A stretch of DNA of 64,000 nucleotides from Sepiola atlantica (GCA_963556195.1 OY744531.1:103404642-103468641); one strand, 5' to 3'; counted from the first letter of the stretch, positions 46,600 through 56,997 are shown. A program made the numbers and translations. The notes: generated from the letters alone by a model not told the origin.

Positions 46600-47340
46600 T
46601 GAATTGTCGAGCGCTGGCTTATCTAATCCCACTTCCCCGACCTTTTGTCACACCTTACCTTGTGGGAGTTAGATAAATAAAAACTAGTTCAGCCAGGGTT
46701 TTTTAACCCACCAAATAAACCGGTATCGTCCGGGTCTTTGGGTCTGGATTCACGCCCGTCTATTGGGGCTTGTCCGTCCTGTGCAGTTCTAGGAGGTGCA
46801 CCTCCCAGGTTTTGCCTTCCCTCTTTGGGGAGGAGTAAGTTTATTGCTTACTGTCTGAGGCGGCCCTACCGAGGAATGCCGACGGAGCTGCCCAGGCAAT
46901 TTTTAAATGGCCAGAGTGCTCACCTCTCGAGCACTGGCTTTCTCATCCCACTTTCCTGTGTCAATCTTACCTTGTTGGAGATAGATAAATAAAATCTAGT
47001 TCAGCCAGGGTTTTTTACCCCACCAAATAAATCGGTATCGTCCGGGCCTTTGGGTCTGGATTTACGCCGGTTTATTGGGACTTGTCCTTCCTGTGCAATT
47101 CTAGGAGTTGCACCCTCCCAGGCTTTGCCTTCCCTCTTTGGGGAGGAGTAAGTTTATTGCTAACTGTCTGAGACGCCCCTACAGGGGAATGCCGACGGGG
47201 CTGCCCAGTCAATTTTTTAATGGCCAGAGTGCTCACCTCTATAGCGCAGGCTTATCTAATCCCACTTTCATGACCTTGTGTCACATCTTACCTTGTTGGA
47301 GGTAGACAAATAAAACTATTTCAGCCAGGGGTTTTTATCC
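46600..47340 (+). mobile_element. Tandem SINE bodies of the U2-headed family
   Basis: Three head-to-tail copies (third and first partial), offset about 321 and 311 bp, anchored on GAGCRCTGGCTT at 46608, 46929 and ~47240. Each has CTTTGGGGAGGAGTAAGTTT, GCCGACGGRGCTGCCCAG, GGCCAGAGTGCTCACCTCT and a TAGATAAATAAAA tail. The same body follows the U2-like head at 60802-61332 (minus). No U2 head is visible here; copies are joined by TTCAGCCAGGG. It probably inserted into the DNA transposon. Confidence 0.8.
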
Positions 47341-47409
47341 CACCTAAAATATTATATGTATTGGAGTTGATGGGAGAATGGATAAGGACACATTGATGTA
47401 TAAGGAAAT

Positions 47410-48772
47410 TGTGGATGAAAATAGACAGAGAATTATGAAAAAAACTAAGGGACCAGAACACCATTTAACTTTTACAAAAGGAATACCATGTGAAAGTAAA
47501 TATCTGACACAGAGTTCTTCCTAATAGTGGTGCAACAGGTGCTGTTCATGCAGATCAAGTGGTGGATGTTTTGCATGAATTCCACAGTGAGAACAGTATC
47601 AAGGCTATACTTGTTGACAACACTAATACCAACACAGGTTGCGAAGGTGGAATGGTTGCAATTTTAGAAAAAAAACTTTTTTAAAATCTTCACACAATTG
47701 GTTGCTCTTTGCATCATAATGAACTACCTTTCAGAGCCCTTTTTAAAAACATAGATGGTTGCGGAAAGGACCCTACAACATTCAGTGGCCCTCTGGGGAA
47801 ATTATGCTCAAATGATTGCCATGATTTACTCCAAATATCATTTTCCACTATTAGCAATCCTCTAGACTCAATTTTTAAAATTGATGAAATACATGATCTT
47901 AGTTCTGACCAAAGACTCCTTTATGAATACACAGTAGGTATTTCTAGAGGTAAGGTTGACTCTAGATATACATCCTGGAAAATTGGTCCTTTAAACCAAG
48001 CAAGATGGTTAACTTTGGCCATCAGGCTGATGTGTTTATGGACTCGTGGTGCATACCAACAAAGGCACACGACAAAACTACACTATGTAGTAAATTTTAT
48101 TGTAAATGTGTATGCCACTTCGTGGTTTGAAATTAAAAGAAATAGTAAATTCCACAATCAGCAAGTGCACATTTTTAATATGACCCAGAGGATTAAGGAG
48201 CAGCCTCAGGAAATCCAAGATATCACATTTAGAAATATACATGGTAATACATTTTGTTTACTGCCTGAAAACTTTCTATATTCCATGGTTAAATCTGAAG
48301 AGATTGAAGTAAGAGAAGAAGCTTTAAAAAGAATTTTGGCCATTAGGTAAGTAATATTTATTCATATATTTCTGACTCAATTATTTATTCCAATTTATAG
48401 AATGATTTTTAAAGATTTTATCTAATTTCACCATAATTATTAAAGCAGTACAGATTGGAATTTTTTAATAATTCAATTAATTAATGTGTTCTTTCAGGAG
48501 TGAGGAGTCAACCAGAAAAAGATTAAAAAGAATACCACCTATTAATTTTAATGCCACACATTGGACACAATTAATAGATTTAAAATTATGCTGCATTTTT
48601 GGCATTCTCAGGGCGTGGACCGGGCAATTAAGTTAATAACAGAAGCTTCACAAACTGTATATGGTTTTGAAGCAAGGCATCAACACATTACAGCCAAAGT
48701 TTTGAGTCAGAAATTGAGACCAGCATTTTTGTCTAAGGGGTCTTATATGGAGCAATTTGACTCTCAATATTA
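47410..48772 (+). pseudogene. Transposase-like gene with one intron, decayed
   Basis: Pieces before 47709 in other frames read GAVHADQVVDVLHEFHSEN and AILVDNTNTNTGCEGG. The main open frame 47709-48346 reads HHNELPFRALF, FSGPLGKLC, DLSSDQRLLYEYTV, GPLNQARWLTLAIRL and VNFIVNVYATSWFEIKR. A GTAAGT donor at 48347 and TTCTTTCAG acceptor at 48497 bound a 151-bp intron; splicing continues the frame as RSEESTRKRLKRIPP. A later frameshift leads into LITEASQTVYGFEARHQ and ends 48772. The same conserved blocks occur in large families of animal transposon proteins whose superfamily I cannot name. Frameshifts make it inactive. Confidence 0.65.
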
Positions 48773-48779
48773 AGCTCCA

Positions 48780-49228
48780 TTAAAATAGTGTTAGGTTTTT
48801 CCTTATTTCTTTGCTTGTTATATTTTCACTTATAACAGAAAAAAATCATTTTTTTAGGTATTCAAATATTACTGTTTAATTCATAACGTTAAAAGGTAGT
48901 TTACAAATACAGATACTGAAAATGAGGGGGGGGGCAAATTTTTAACTTGAAGATTTCTTTAATAAATATCATTTTTATAAAATAAAAGGACATTCGCTGA
49001 TTTTAAATGCACAAATTATTTGGTTTTAACACCAGTATTCAAGCAAATCTTGCAAAAACTAGGAATTTTCAGTATATTCTTGTCTACGATCTTTGATACC
49101 AAACGCTAAAAAAACCGCTGAAGTTTTTGATCTAATTTTTTGCATGAGTATTTAATAGGTCTATATACAACTTTCGGTACGTGCCTTTTTTTAATATTAA
49201 AAAAAAAGTGTAAAATCGACCTACCCTA

Positions 49229-49229
<1 letters not shown>
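48780..49229. other. 3' non-coding part of the DNA transposon
   Basis: AT-rich, with a G-run at 48926-48934, leading to the right inverted end. No other feature. Confidence 0.5.

Positions 49230-49230
<1 letters not shown>

Positions 49231-49282
<52 letters not shown>
49231..49282. repeat. (TA)n microsatellite
   Basis: TA run between the DNA transposon end and the hammerhead-bearing repeat. Confidence 0.95.
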
Positions 49283-49287
<5 letters not shown>

Positions 49288-49315
49288 TTAAATAAATAAT
49301 ATAAAATTACTTTTA

Positions 49316-49360
49316 CCTACATACGCTAGCGTTTCGAGATTTGGCTCTCGTCAGTGCAGG
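49316..49360 (-). ncRNA. Type I hammerhead ribozyme, canonical-looking core
   Basis: Minus strand from 49360: CCTGCA (stem I), CTGACGA (core), GAG-CCAAAT-CTC (stem II), GAA (core), ACGC-TA-GCGT (very short stem III), A (cleavage nucleotide), TGTAGG (stem I). All invariant core bases fit CUGANGA/GAA, with A15.1-U16.1 closing stem III and a GUA cleavage triplet. Stem I is 6 bp with one G-U pair; predicted cleavage lies between 49322 and 49321. The minimal stem III is characteristic of hammerheads from Penelope-like elements and metazoan retrozymes. Confidence 0.85.
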
Positions 49361-49384
49361 GATGATAATCTCGGACGGTTGCAC

Positions 49385-49440
49385 GGTTCGAACCTCTGCT
49401 ACAGAATCATCCTTAAGCAAGCGCTATAACCATTAGGCCA
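49385..49440 (-). promoter_or_regulatory. tRNA-like A and B boxes upstream of the hammerhead
   Basis: Minus strand: TGGCCTAATGG at 49440-49430 matches the A-box consensus at every specified position; GGTTCGAACC at 49394-49385 is a B box, ~35 nt downstream. The hammerhead follows at 49360, and a TTTT run (about 49306-49303) could terminate RNA polymerase III. The surrounding sequence does not fold as a functional tRNA by eye. Confidence 0.7.
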
Positions 49441-49660
49441 CGGGAAATTACCACATACAAGAAGAGAATTTAAGTTCTATTAATGCGAAGGGCGGCATAT
49501 CTAGAAAGACTGACTAAAGATTCTACGAACGTTGTCGGAATATGCTTTATAGCTACGTGTCAGTCTATTTTTAACTTCCCCGAACAGGGCTCAACTTTAA
49601 TCTTATTAAAGGGGCTTATAACAATATTAATTTAAAATAAATAATATTAAATTATTTTTA

Positions 49661-49705
49661 CCTACGTAGGCTAGCGTTTCGAGCTTTCGCTCTCATAAGT
49701 GCAAA
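49661..49705 (-). ncRNA. Second hammerhead copy, mutated
   Basis: Stem II is the textbook GAGC-GAAA-GCTC, and GAAACGC follows. But CTGATGA is changed to CTTATGA, stem III has a C where G16.2 is needed (GCCTA), and the first pair of stem I is lost. It is expected to be inactive. Confidence 0.75.
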
Positions 49706-49715
49706 GGTGATAATC

Positions 49716-50205
49716 TATTGTTTCATTTTACTTCAGTCGGAATTTTCAGAAACCAAGGTGCGTCTTCCTGGGGTAAACACGTGACCTCTATATGAGATAC
49801 ATTAATAATTTAACTAAAGTTCTCCTTTATGTCTTAAAGATTGAGTTAGTGAAGAAGTTAAAAACATTAATTTTCCCTGCCTCAATGGCATATGTTTCTT
49901 GTGGTCCCTTGGTTCTTCCGAATTCCAGGACAAAAACTCATCTAGTCTGGTGGAATATCCAGTTAAGTGTTGTTACTTGAGATAGCATGACCAGGAGAAG
50001 GTTAACCATTCCTCGTATTAGCAAGTGGTGGTCCGTGTCGATGGGATCTTATTAGCGTTTCGAATACTATGTCGTTTTGAATATTTGGTTATGGTTAACT
50101 TGTAGGAGTAAGTATCCTTATCAGCGATCTGTTGCACTGGCGACTGATTTTAAAAATCTTCTTTACTTGTCATTCGACATCAGTGAATCCATTACCTCAT
50201 GACCA
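49716..50205. repeat. ~480-bp interspersed repeat, copy 1
   Basis: Shares ordered blocks with 52455-52900: CTTCCTGGGG, TATATGAGA, GAACATTAATTTTYC, GATTCCAG, CATCTAGTCTGGTGGA, GGGATCTTATT and GAATACTAT. No ORF is conserved. It directly follows the hammerhead repeat and may belong to the same composite element. Confidence 0.8.
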
Positions 50206-50443
50206 CTCATATCTCTTTGTGTCAAACCTACTTTGATCCCACGCTTTGAATTTGATTCCTATATGTTATCTCTTCCGTTTATATTTCCTGGGAACTTGTT
50301 TGTTTCCAAAACATCGTGTCACTTGGACCGAACTGGTTTGCCTATTTCAAACTCCACTACAATCCATCCAAAATGTAACATTTCCAGAACAAAAACATAG
50401 TAGTGTTTTGTCATTCAATCCAGAGCAACGTCTGATTTTACGC

Positions 50444-50518
<75 letters not shown>

Positions 50519-51018
50519 AGTATTAAAAGGCTATCACAATGCAAGAAATGGAAATATGTCGGCGTTGAGAAGTAAGACAAATACATGTGATTTTAATTCA
50601 TATATTTTTTCAAAAACTTTTGTAATATTTTTTTTCAATATAGCAAATCTTATTTAATTAGGCTAGACTTCAACACTGATGTAATCTGCGTGAACGAGTT
50701 TCATAATATATTTCGAGGAGGACCTCTTTGTCTAATGGTAGGTGTTTCAAGTCTAAAAAACAACGTGTGGATGGCAATATTGCTTATAACGCAGTAAATA
50801 TTAATATCCGCAGCATATGTAATGAAACTAAAACTATAACTTATTTTTAAAATGATTTTAATTACTTATTTAATTTATTTTTTTATTTTTTCTGAATATA
50901 TTATATTTGAATCCACTCATAAAGTGCCACATATTCATATACAAAAATAAAAATAATATATATATATATTTCCTTTTTCATTTTACCATCACGTCGGATT
51001 ACCTTCATCCTTCTCTTC

Positions 51019-51020
<2 letters not shown>
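50206..51020. other. Unclassified DNA with (TA)n at 50451-50516
   Basis: Apart from the TA tract, only short ORFs; nothing recognised. Confidence 0.5.

Positions 51021-51084
<64 letters not shown>
51021..51084. repeat. (TA)n microsatellite
   Basis: TA run of about 64 bp. Confidence 0.95.
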
Positions 51085-51088
<4 letters not shown>

Positions 51089-51177
51089 TTACGTTTTCTT
51101 GTCGAGTGATGTTTTTCTTGCCTTACTGCGTGCCTGGATTATTCAGTTTTTATGCTTGGCTATAAAATATCAGCACT

Positions 51178-51660
51178 CACAGGTGCACACACACAGGTGC
51201 ACACACAGGTGCATATACAGATGCACACACAGGTGCACACACACAGGTGCACACACAGGTGCACACACAGGTGCTCACACACAGGTGCACACACATGTGC
51301 AGACACAGATGCACACACAGGTGCACACGCTCAGGTGCACACACACAGGTGCATACACACAGGTGCACACACACAGGTGCATACACACAGGTGCACACAT
51401 ACAGGTGCACACATACAGGTGCACATACCGATGTACACACAGGTGCACACACAGGTGCACACACGTAGGTGCACAAACACACAGGTGCACACACAGGTGC
51501 ACACACACATGCACACACACAGGTGCACACATACAGGTGCACACACAGGTGCATATACAGATGCACACACAGGTGCACATACAGGTGCACACACGTAGGT
51601 GCACAAACACACAGGTGCACACACAGATGCACACACAAATACAGGTGAACACACACACGT
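51178..51660. repeat. 12/14-bp minisatellite (CACACACAGGTG)n
   Basis: About 38 units of CAGGTGCACACA with 2-bp length variation. Each holds CAGGTG, an E-box, and many a GTGCAC palindrome. Long HTGAHTQV- and CVCAPVC-type frames on both strands come from the repeat. Confidence 0.96.
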
Positions 51661-52039
51661 ATACAAACCCTTTTTGCTTGAACTCATATTCCATAAATGC
51701 CATGCAAGCACAAGTCATTCATCTCCTTCCTCAGACATCAATTTGAGTTCAATGCAAAATACGCTTTGCATTTCTTAACCCTGAATACAAGATTATAGAA
51801 CAAAAGAAATGGTAAAATATCTGAAAAATGATCATCAAAGAAAGGGAATTCGTGAAAGATCTTAGGAATACTTGAATAAGATTAAGTGAGAACTTAAATA
51901 CAAAAAAGAGAAATGGAAATCCCGTGCCTGTCTGTAACCGAAACTACGAAACCAAAAGTTGCGAAATGCAAAATATGCTTTGTATTTCTTTCCAGCAGAA
52001 AGATGACCCTGAATGCAAGATTATAGAACAAAGAGATGG

Positions 52040-52040
<1 letters not shown>
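51661..52040. other. Unclassified DNA with a short internal duplication
   Basis: GCAAAATACGCTTTGCATTT (51753) recurs as GCAAAATATGCTTTGTATTT (51967), each followed by CCCTGAATRCAAGATTATAG and an (A)GAGATGG-type segment; a ~215-bp offset imperfect duplication. Confidence 0.7.

Positions 52041-52104
<64 letters not shown>
52041..52104. repeat. (TA)n microsatellite
   Basis: TA run ending the duplicated segment. Confidence 0.95.
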
Positions 52105-52106
<2 letters not shown>

Positions 52107-52261
52107 TTAAAGAACTAAAACAATCGCTATATTCCAATATCACATAATATAACAATTGTTTATTAATAAATCCGGTCTTATTGTTCCACATGATATATTA
52201 AATATTGCATATAGAATAACGTCACCAGCTCACATGTTATATCAAACAAAACTTTCATATT

Positions 52262-52380
52262 TTAATTCAGTAGATTACAAAATTTATTACATGACACGCG
52301 AGTACATATATTATAAACATTGTTAAGTGTTGATATTTTTAATATCAATTATTTCAGAAATTTTGTAATCTACCGAATTA
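52262..52380. repeat. Inverted repeat, ~25-bp arms
   Basis: TAATTCAGTAGATTACAAAA near 52263 and its complement TTTTGTAATCTACCGAATTA near 52361 with one mismatch, ~75 bp apart, next to a (TA)n tract at 52381-52437. Confidence 0.85.
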
Positions 52381-52397
52381 TTATATATATATGTGTG

Positions 52398-52441
<44 letters not shown>

Positions 52442-52454
52442 CATTTATTTTTTT

Positions 52455-52905
52455 TCATTTAACTTTCATCGAAGTTCTTAGAAATCAAGGGGACCCTTCC
52501 TGGGGCTAAACCTTGAATTTTATATGAGACATAGATATTCGAATATTCCATCAATGTCCATCTCTACCTGTCAAACGTTGAGTTAGTAAAGAGGTTAAGA
52601 ACATTAATTTTTCTCCTCGCAATTGACCAGTTAACTATGTTATAGTATATCTTTCTTGTAGTCTCTTAGTCTTACCGGATTCCAGAACAAGAATTCATCT
52701 AGTCTGGTGGAGTATCCAGCTACGTGCTGTTACTTGATGTAACATTACTTGGATAACGTACACTATTCTTCGTATGAGCCAGTGTATAGCTGTGTCGAGG
52801 GGATCTTATTTGGGCTTGGAATACTATTTTATTTTGAATATTGGGTCAGAGTTTATTTGTAGAGTTAAGTATCCTCATGTCAGGTTGTCCTGACACACCC
52901 TTGTA
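52455..52905. repeat. ~480-bp interspersed repeat, copy 2
   Basis: Diverged homologue of 49716-50205 in the same orientation (see blocks there). No hammerhead copy was seen on its left side; a (TA)n tract is there instead. Confidence 0.8.
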
Positions 52906-52957
52906 CAGAGAGACCGAAGACAATCGAGGATGGTGTCTAGTAGGTACTTAAACTCTC

Positions 52958-53037
52958 TCTCTATATATATATCTCTCTCTATCTCTCTCTTTCTCTCTCT
53001 TCCCATCTCTCTCTATCTATCTATCTATCTCTCTCAC

Positions 53038-53082
<45 letters not shown>
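52958..53082. repeat. Compound (TC)n/(TATC)n/(TG)n microsatellite
   Basis: TC, TATC, TA and a 36-bp TG run in succession. Confidence 0.95.
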
Positions 53083-53083
<1 letters not shown>

Positions 53084-53434
53084 AATGCAGAAAATAAAAA
53101 TTGAACACTATCAATAATGGAATAAATGAAAGAATCAGTCTCATGTAGTAAAATATATTTTGTCGACACAGATGGTCTGGTGTCTCAAAATGTCGACATA
53201 AATACATGTAAACATTTTTAAAATCATTGGTCAGAGCTAGACCATTCATAAATAGGTATTAGCCGACTCAAGTTAAAGTTGAAGAAAGATTAATGACAAA
53301 CGCTGTTAAAAGATTACACTCAATCTTATTACTATTATACGACTCCCCGAGTAAATAAACGAGCGTGACACGGAACAATACACACCATTCATGCTTTTAC
53401 AATTATTATCGTTACATATATATACTAGCCAGAA
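53083..53434. other. Unclassified DNA
   Basis: Nothing recognised. Confidence 0.4.
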
Positions 53435-54736
53435 GATCCGGCGTTGCGTAGGATTGAATTATTTTGTGCGTAGCTCATAATGTTGGATAATGGCTCTGTG
53501 AGGCCGGACGCATGTTGAAGTGGACGTATGTGTGGGAAATCGTTTGGTTTGGCTTGCGCGATTTAGTGTGGGTGGACCCGTACAGTCGAGTGCAAAATAA
53601 ACTGGTTCTCACAGTTGGGGCTCACAAACGTTGACAGGGCCACCACGTTGACGAGACTTCAGGTCAAGGTTCAAGGTGCACTTGCGCATAGGGGTTCTGC
53701 GATGTCACGGTATTTTGTGTGGGAAACGGTGTTTTGCCAGTCTGGGTTTTGGAAGCAAGCCGAACGGACGTGTTTCTCTATGTAGTCTTCAAATGATTAG
53801 GGGAATTAAAGTCCCTAAGAGAATACAGGCATGAGATTCCTTCTTCCCCCCTCCTTGAATGGCCAAGGACTTAAGCTAGGAATTAACTACGATAGAGTAG
53901 TAATTTTGTCTCTCCCTCAACTTTGGTGAAGCATCTCCAAGATCGACGGTAGACTGACGCCTGAAATAAACAAATGAAAGTAAAAGATTGTTGCCTCGTG
54001 AATTTTATTGGGAAGGTTTTTGTTGTAGACACAGCGAACGGCGATGTTCACGGCAGTAACGAAACGAAGAAAGAAACTCAACCACTAGACGACACAGCCC
54101 TCAACGCGAATAGAAAGAGAAGGTACGAGAAATCAAAGGTATGCAACAATAACACTTAATTACCATTTTATTCTCATTCTGATCATCAACGTTTTATAGA
54201 TTCAATTTTTGTGGTAGAGTCAGTATTGATTGGGTATGATGGGTAATTAAGTAAAGGGATATGAATTGAAATAAATTTTTTAAACTGATATTCGTCAACA
54301 TCTCTCAATACACACGCAGCGTTGCCAGAGAATCAATAAGGACCATTGTGCACTCCTGCACCAAGCCCTATTTTTTATTATTAACGTTACGATTTTTATT
54401 TTTGTACGAGAAATTAAAGGTATGTAACAATAACACTGTGATTCATTGTCAGTAAGTAAAAAAGGGGAAAACACATTTCTTCAGCGCTAACTATGTGAAT
54501 CAGCAGCTGCAGACTAAAATATTACACTTTCACTTAAGACGTCGAAGTTGCGAGTTCAGATCACGACCGCGGCGTCAAATTTATTTATTGTTTATTTAGC
54601 TTTTAAGATGTGCCTTAATGTATTTCTTACGTTTACAAAGATAATCGCTGAAATGAAAATTAACTAAATAGTATTTACAACCCCACTTTTACGTTTACAA
54701 AAATTGTCAAGAACGGACAGACATACAGACAGATAA

Positions 54737-54769
<33 letters not shown>

Positions 54770-54797
54770 GAATGTGCTCGTTATATTATAAGTCAGA
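53435..54797 (-). mobile_element. Non-autonomous Helitron, second family
   Basis: On the minus strand it starts TCTGACTTATAATATAACGA (54797), has a (TGTC)n run just inside, and ends CGCAACGCCGG...CTGGCTAG followed by T (53435). These are Helitron-type ends. Length 1363 bp. The 3' motif CAACGCCGG is shared with the Helitron at 3343-3965, but the 5' end and body differ. A 34-bp direct repeat (ACGAGAAATYAAAGGTATGY) occurs at 54124 and 54407. A 61-codon ORF (53974-54159) is not recognised. No helicase. Confidence 0.65.
54719..54770. repeat. (GACA)n microsatellite
   Basis: GACAGACA run near the Helitron 5' end, starting with imperfect GACATACAGACAGATA units. Confidence 0.95.
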
Positions 54798-54799
54798 CT

Positions 54800-56192
54800 G
54801 TTTACTAAAGTAGCCCCTATTTGGTTTTATTAAAAAAACTAACACATTGCCAGTAATATATTTAGTTAGTCTTTACAATTCAAAAAAAATAATTTACTTA
54901 GTCTTTACAATTCTAAACAATAATAGACGAGCACTATTTTACAGTAAATACTAATTTCAATTATCCTTTTCATTTGTGTTTTAAAGGCTCTTACGATTCG
55001 TACTCAAGCAGAATGGCGATGCATATACAAGTCTATTAGAATTTCTCATCTTCTCGGAACCAACAGCTAACCTGTTAAATAACTGTGTTTAATCCATCTT
55101 ACGTCAGCTCTGTCCTAAGTATCTGGGACCTGGTTTACAATACAATAAAGAATTACTTAAAACTTCTACAAGACATTTTTTTACGATCGTGCTTTTGAAC
55201 TACTGACGTCATGGACAAGAAATGTTTACCGTTTTCGAATTTCTCTCCAAAATAAGTGTTTGTTCTTTTTTCATGTTTACCCTAAATACGTCTGCAGACG
55301 ATTTGGATAAAAATCATGCGACCTGCCTAAATTATGAGGGGCAAATATGTGGAATTTTACCCGATGCATTATTATTTAAAAAATTACTTTTATAAAGATT
55401 TGATGGGGGTAATTTAGATGGCGGTAGACCTGTAATATTCCATTAAGTCGTCTAAATGAAAAGAAGATGTTGCAATGAGAAAATATTTATTAATTTGAAG
55501 GTGGTAATAAAATATTCAACTAATGTCATTTGAGAACAGATAGCTGTGAAAACATTTTAAATTTTAACACGCGCATTCTCATCCGAATTTTTTATGAAAG
55601 TTAGTTTTGTTTAAGATATTTTATTATGAATTATTTTTTATAACTATTATTAGTGATCTTTGTACAACTAGTGTTGAAAGTAGTATCGATTTAGTATCAT
55701 TAATAAACTAATACATAAGTAACGTATTAAACTAGTCCTAACTATTACAATAAGTAACTAACACTATTGATTAGCTAATACTATTCAGAACATGGTTTTC
55801 ATTTCGTTATTCTAAGCTATTCTTAATTAATCAGGATGGCGACATGTACTTCGAGTTCCACTCAGAAGCGACGGCTTCGACTCTTTAGCTTTCAAAGCAT
55901 TTGCCAAAGGCATCGGGGGAATGACACGGCTGCATCTCTATAAATTGAGATAAAAATACGAGAAGATACAATCAGAGAAGCTAATTGGAACGTCCCGAAT
56001 ATGATTGGATCTTTCTGATTTAATATTCCTTGCTTAAATCCTTCGATGTCAAAGGAGAATTAAGGACTCAATCTTCGAGGCGTTCCCTCATTTACCCATA
56101 AATAACCTGAACCGTAAATAAAATGCTTAAATGAGTTCCCTTCGATTGTAACTTAAAGCTAATAGTATTCATGGAGAGATATGAAGTGCGCG

Positions 56193-56195
<3 letters not shown>
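54800..56195. other. Unclassified AT-rich DNA
   Basis: TTTAGTTAGTCTTTACAATTC is doubled near 54860-54915. The 55640-55800 stretch is rich in ACTAATACTA variants. No gene. Confidence 0.5.

Positions 56196-56224
<29 letters not shown>
56196..56224. repeat. (CA)n(TA)n microsatellite
   Basis: Short CA run passing into TA. Confidence 0.9.
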
Positions 56225-56344
56225 ATGAACTAACACATAATCACATATTCACCGGTGCCATAATTTATTTCGACCCTACGGCCTTTTCAAGAATCCATTT
56301 TTGAAAATTAAAAAAGAGAAACTCACATTCACCATTTCAATACA

Positions 56345-56640
56345 CATATAGAGAGAGCGAAAACATATTTAATACATATATTGAGACAGAGGAAATGAAC
56401 TATTTAAGACGTATATTGAGGGAGAGAGAGAGTGACAACATATTTGATACATATATTGATAGAGGGGGAAATTAACTATTAAAGACGTATATTGAGGGGA
56501 AAAAACAGTGAAAACATATTTAATATATATACAGAGAGAGGGGGGATTGCCCGATTTATAACGGACGGTAATACATTGATGGAAGAGAGCAATACATCTA
56601 TATAGGTAGGGGGAAATTGTATTATTTACCACAGAAGATA
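56345..56640. repeat. ~75-bp degenerate tandem repeat
   Basis: ACATATTTRATACATATATTGA occurs at 56363 and 56437, and a variant at 56514; between them GACGTATATTGAGGG recurs with GAGAG tracts. About four degenerate copies. The 87-codon minus ORF is a by-product. Confidence 0.8.
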
Positions 56641-56705
56641 TATTTTATTACATCGAGCTCTCATACCCGGATTTGCTTCTGAAATTTATTTCACTCTAAC
56701 ACAGA

Positions 56706-56708
<3 letters not shown>

Positions 56709-56771
<63 letters not shown>
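56709..56771. repeat. (TA)n microsatellite
   Basis: TA run of about 62 bp. Confidence 0.95.
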
Positions 56772-56774
<3 letters not shown>

Positions 56775-56892
56775 CACGCACTTTGTCACTCTCCATTACT
56801 TAATATTTTTTCAATTTTGAATTTTGGCTTTTCCACTGCCAACTTATCTATCTATGTAATTTCTCTGATGATAAATGTTAATCTTTGAAAAG

Positions 56893-56997
56893 CCTTGGCT
56901 TAAGGAAAGAATAATACACATATGTTTACCGAGTACACCTTGCATTGAACTAAACTTGTCATTCGTACATGTTTATCCCTCTTCTTTCATCCATCTT

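Larger units (their letters stand above)
46131..49229 (+). mobile_element. DNA transposon, ~3.1 kb, family not assigned
   Basis: The ends are inverted: TTAGGGGAGGTCGATTTT at 46131 and the complement AAATCGACCTACCCTAA ending 49229 (18 bp, one mismatch). The interior holds three tandem SINE units (46600-47340) and a transposase-like gene (47410-48772). TA-rich flanks hide the target-site duplication. I could not place it in a superfamily. Confidence 0.7.
49291..49715 (-). mobile_element. Retrozyme-like 345-bp repeat with hammerhead motifs
   Basis: AATAAATAATATNAAATTAY followed by TTTTACCTACRTANGCTAGC and CGTTTCGAG recurs at 49325 and 49670, a 345-bp period; the right copy is partial. On the minus strand both copies carry a hammerhead ribozyme core (49316-49360 intact-looking, 49661-49705 mutated), and a tRNA-like A/B-box pair sits between them. 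Metazoan retrozymes are known as short tandem units with type I hammerheads that yield circular RNAs, and this matches that layout. Confidence 0.75.

Noticed and set aside
47709..48350. Host gene with conserved domain
   Set aside because: It sits between inverted transposon ends, upstream parts are frameshifted, and the motif set is that of transposon proteins.
49377..49446. Functional tRNA gene
   Set aside because: A and B boxes fit, but acceptor and T stems do not pair well by eye.
50907..51746. 279-codon His/Thr-rich ORF
   Set aside because: Made of (TA)n and the CAGGTGCACACA minisatellite; several frames on both strands are equally open.
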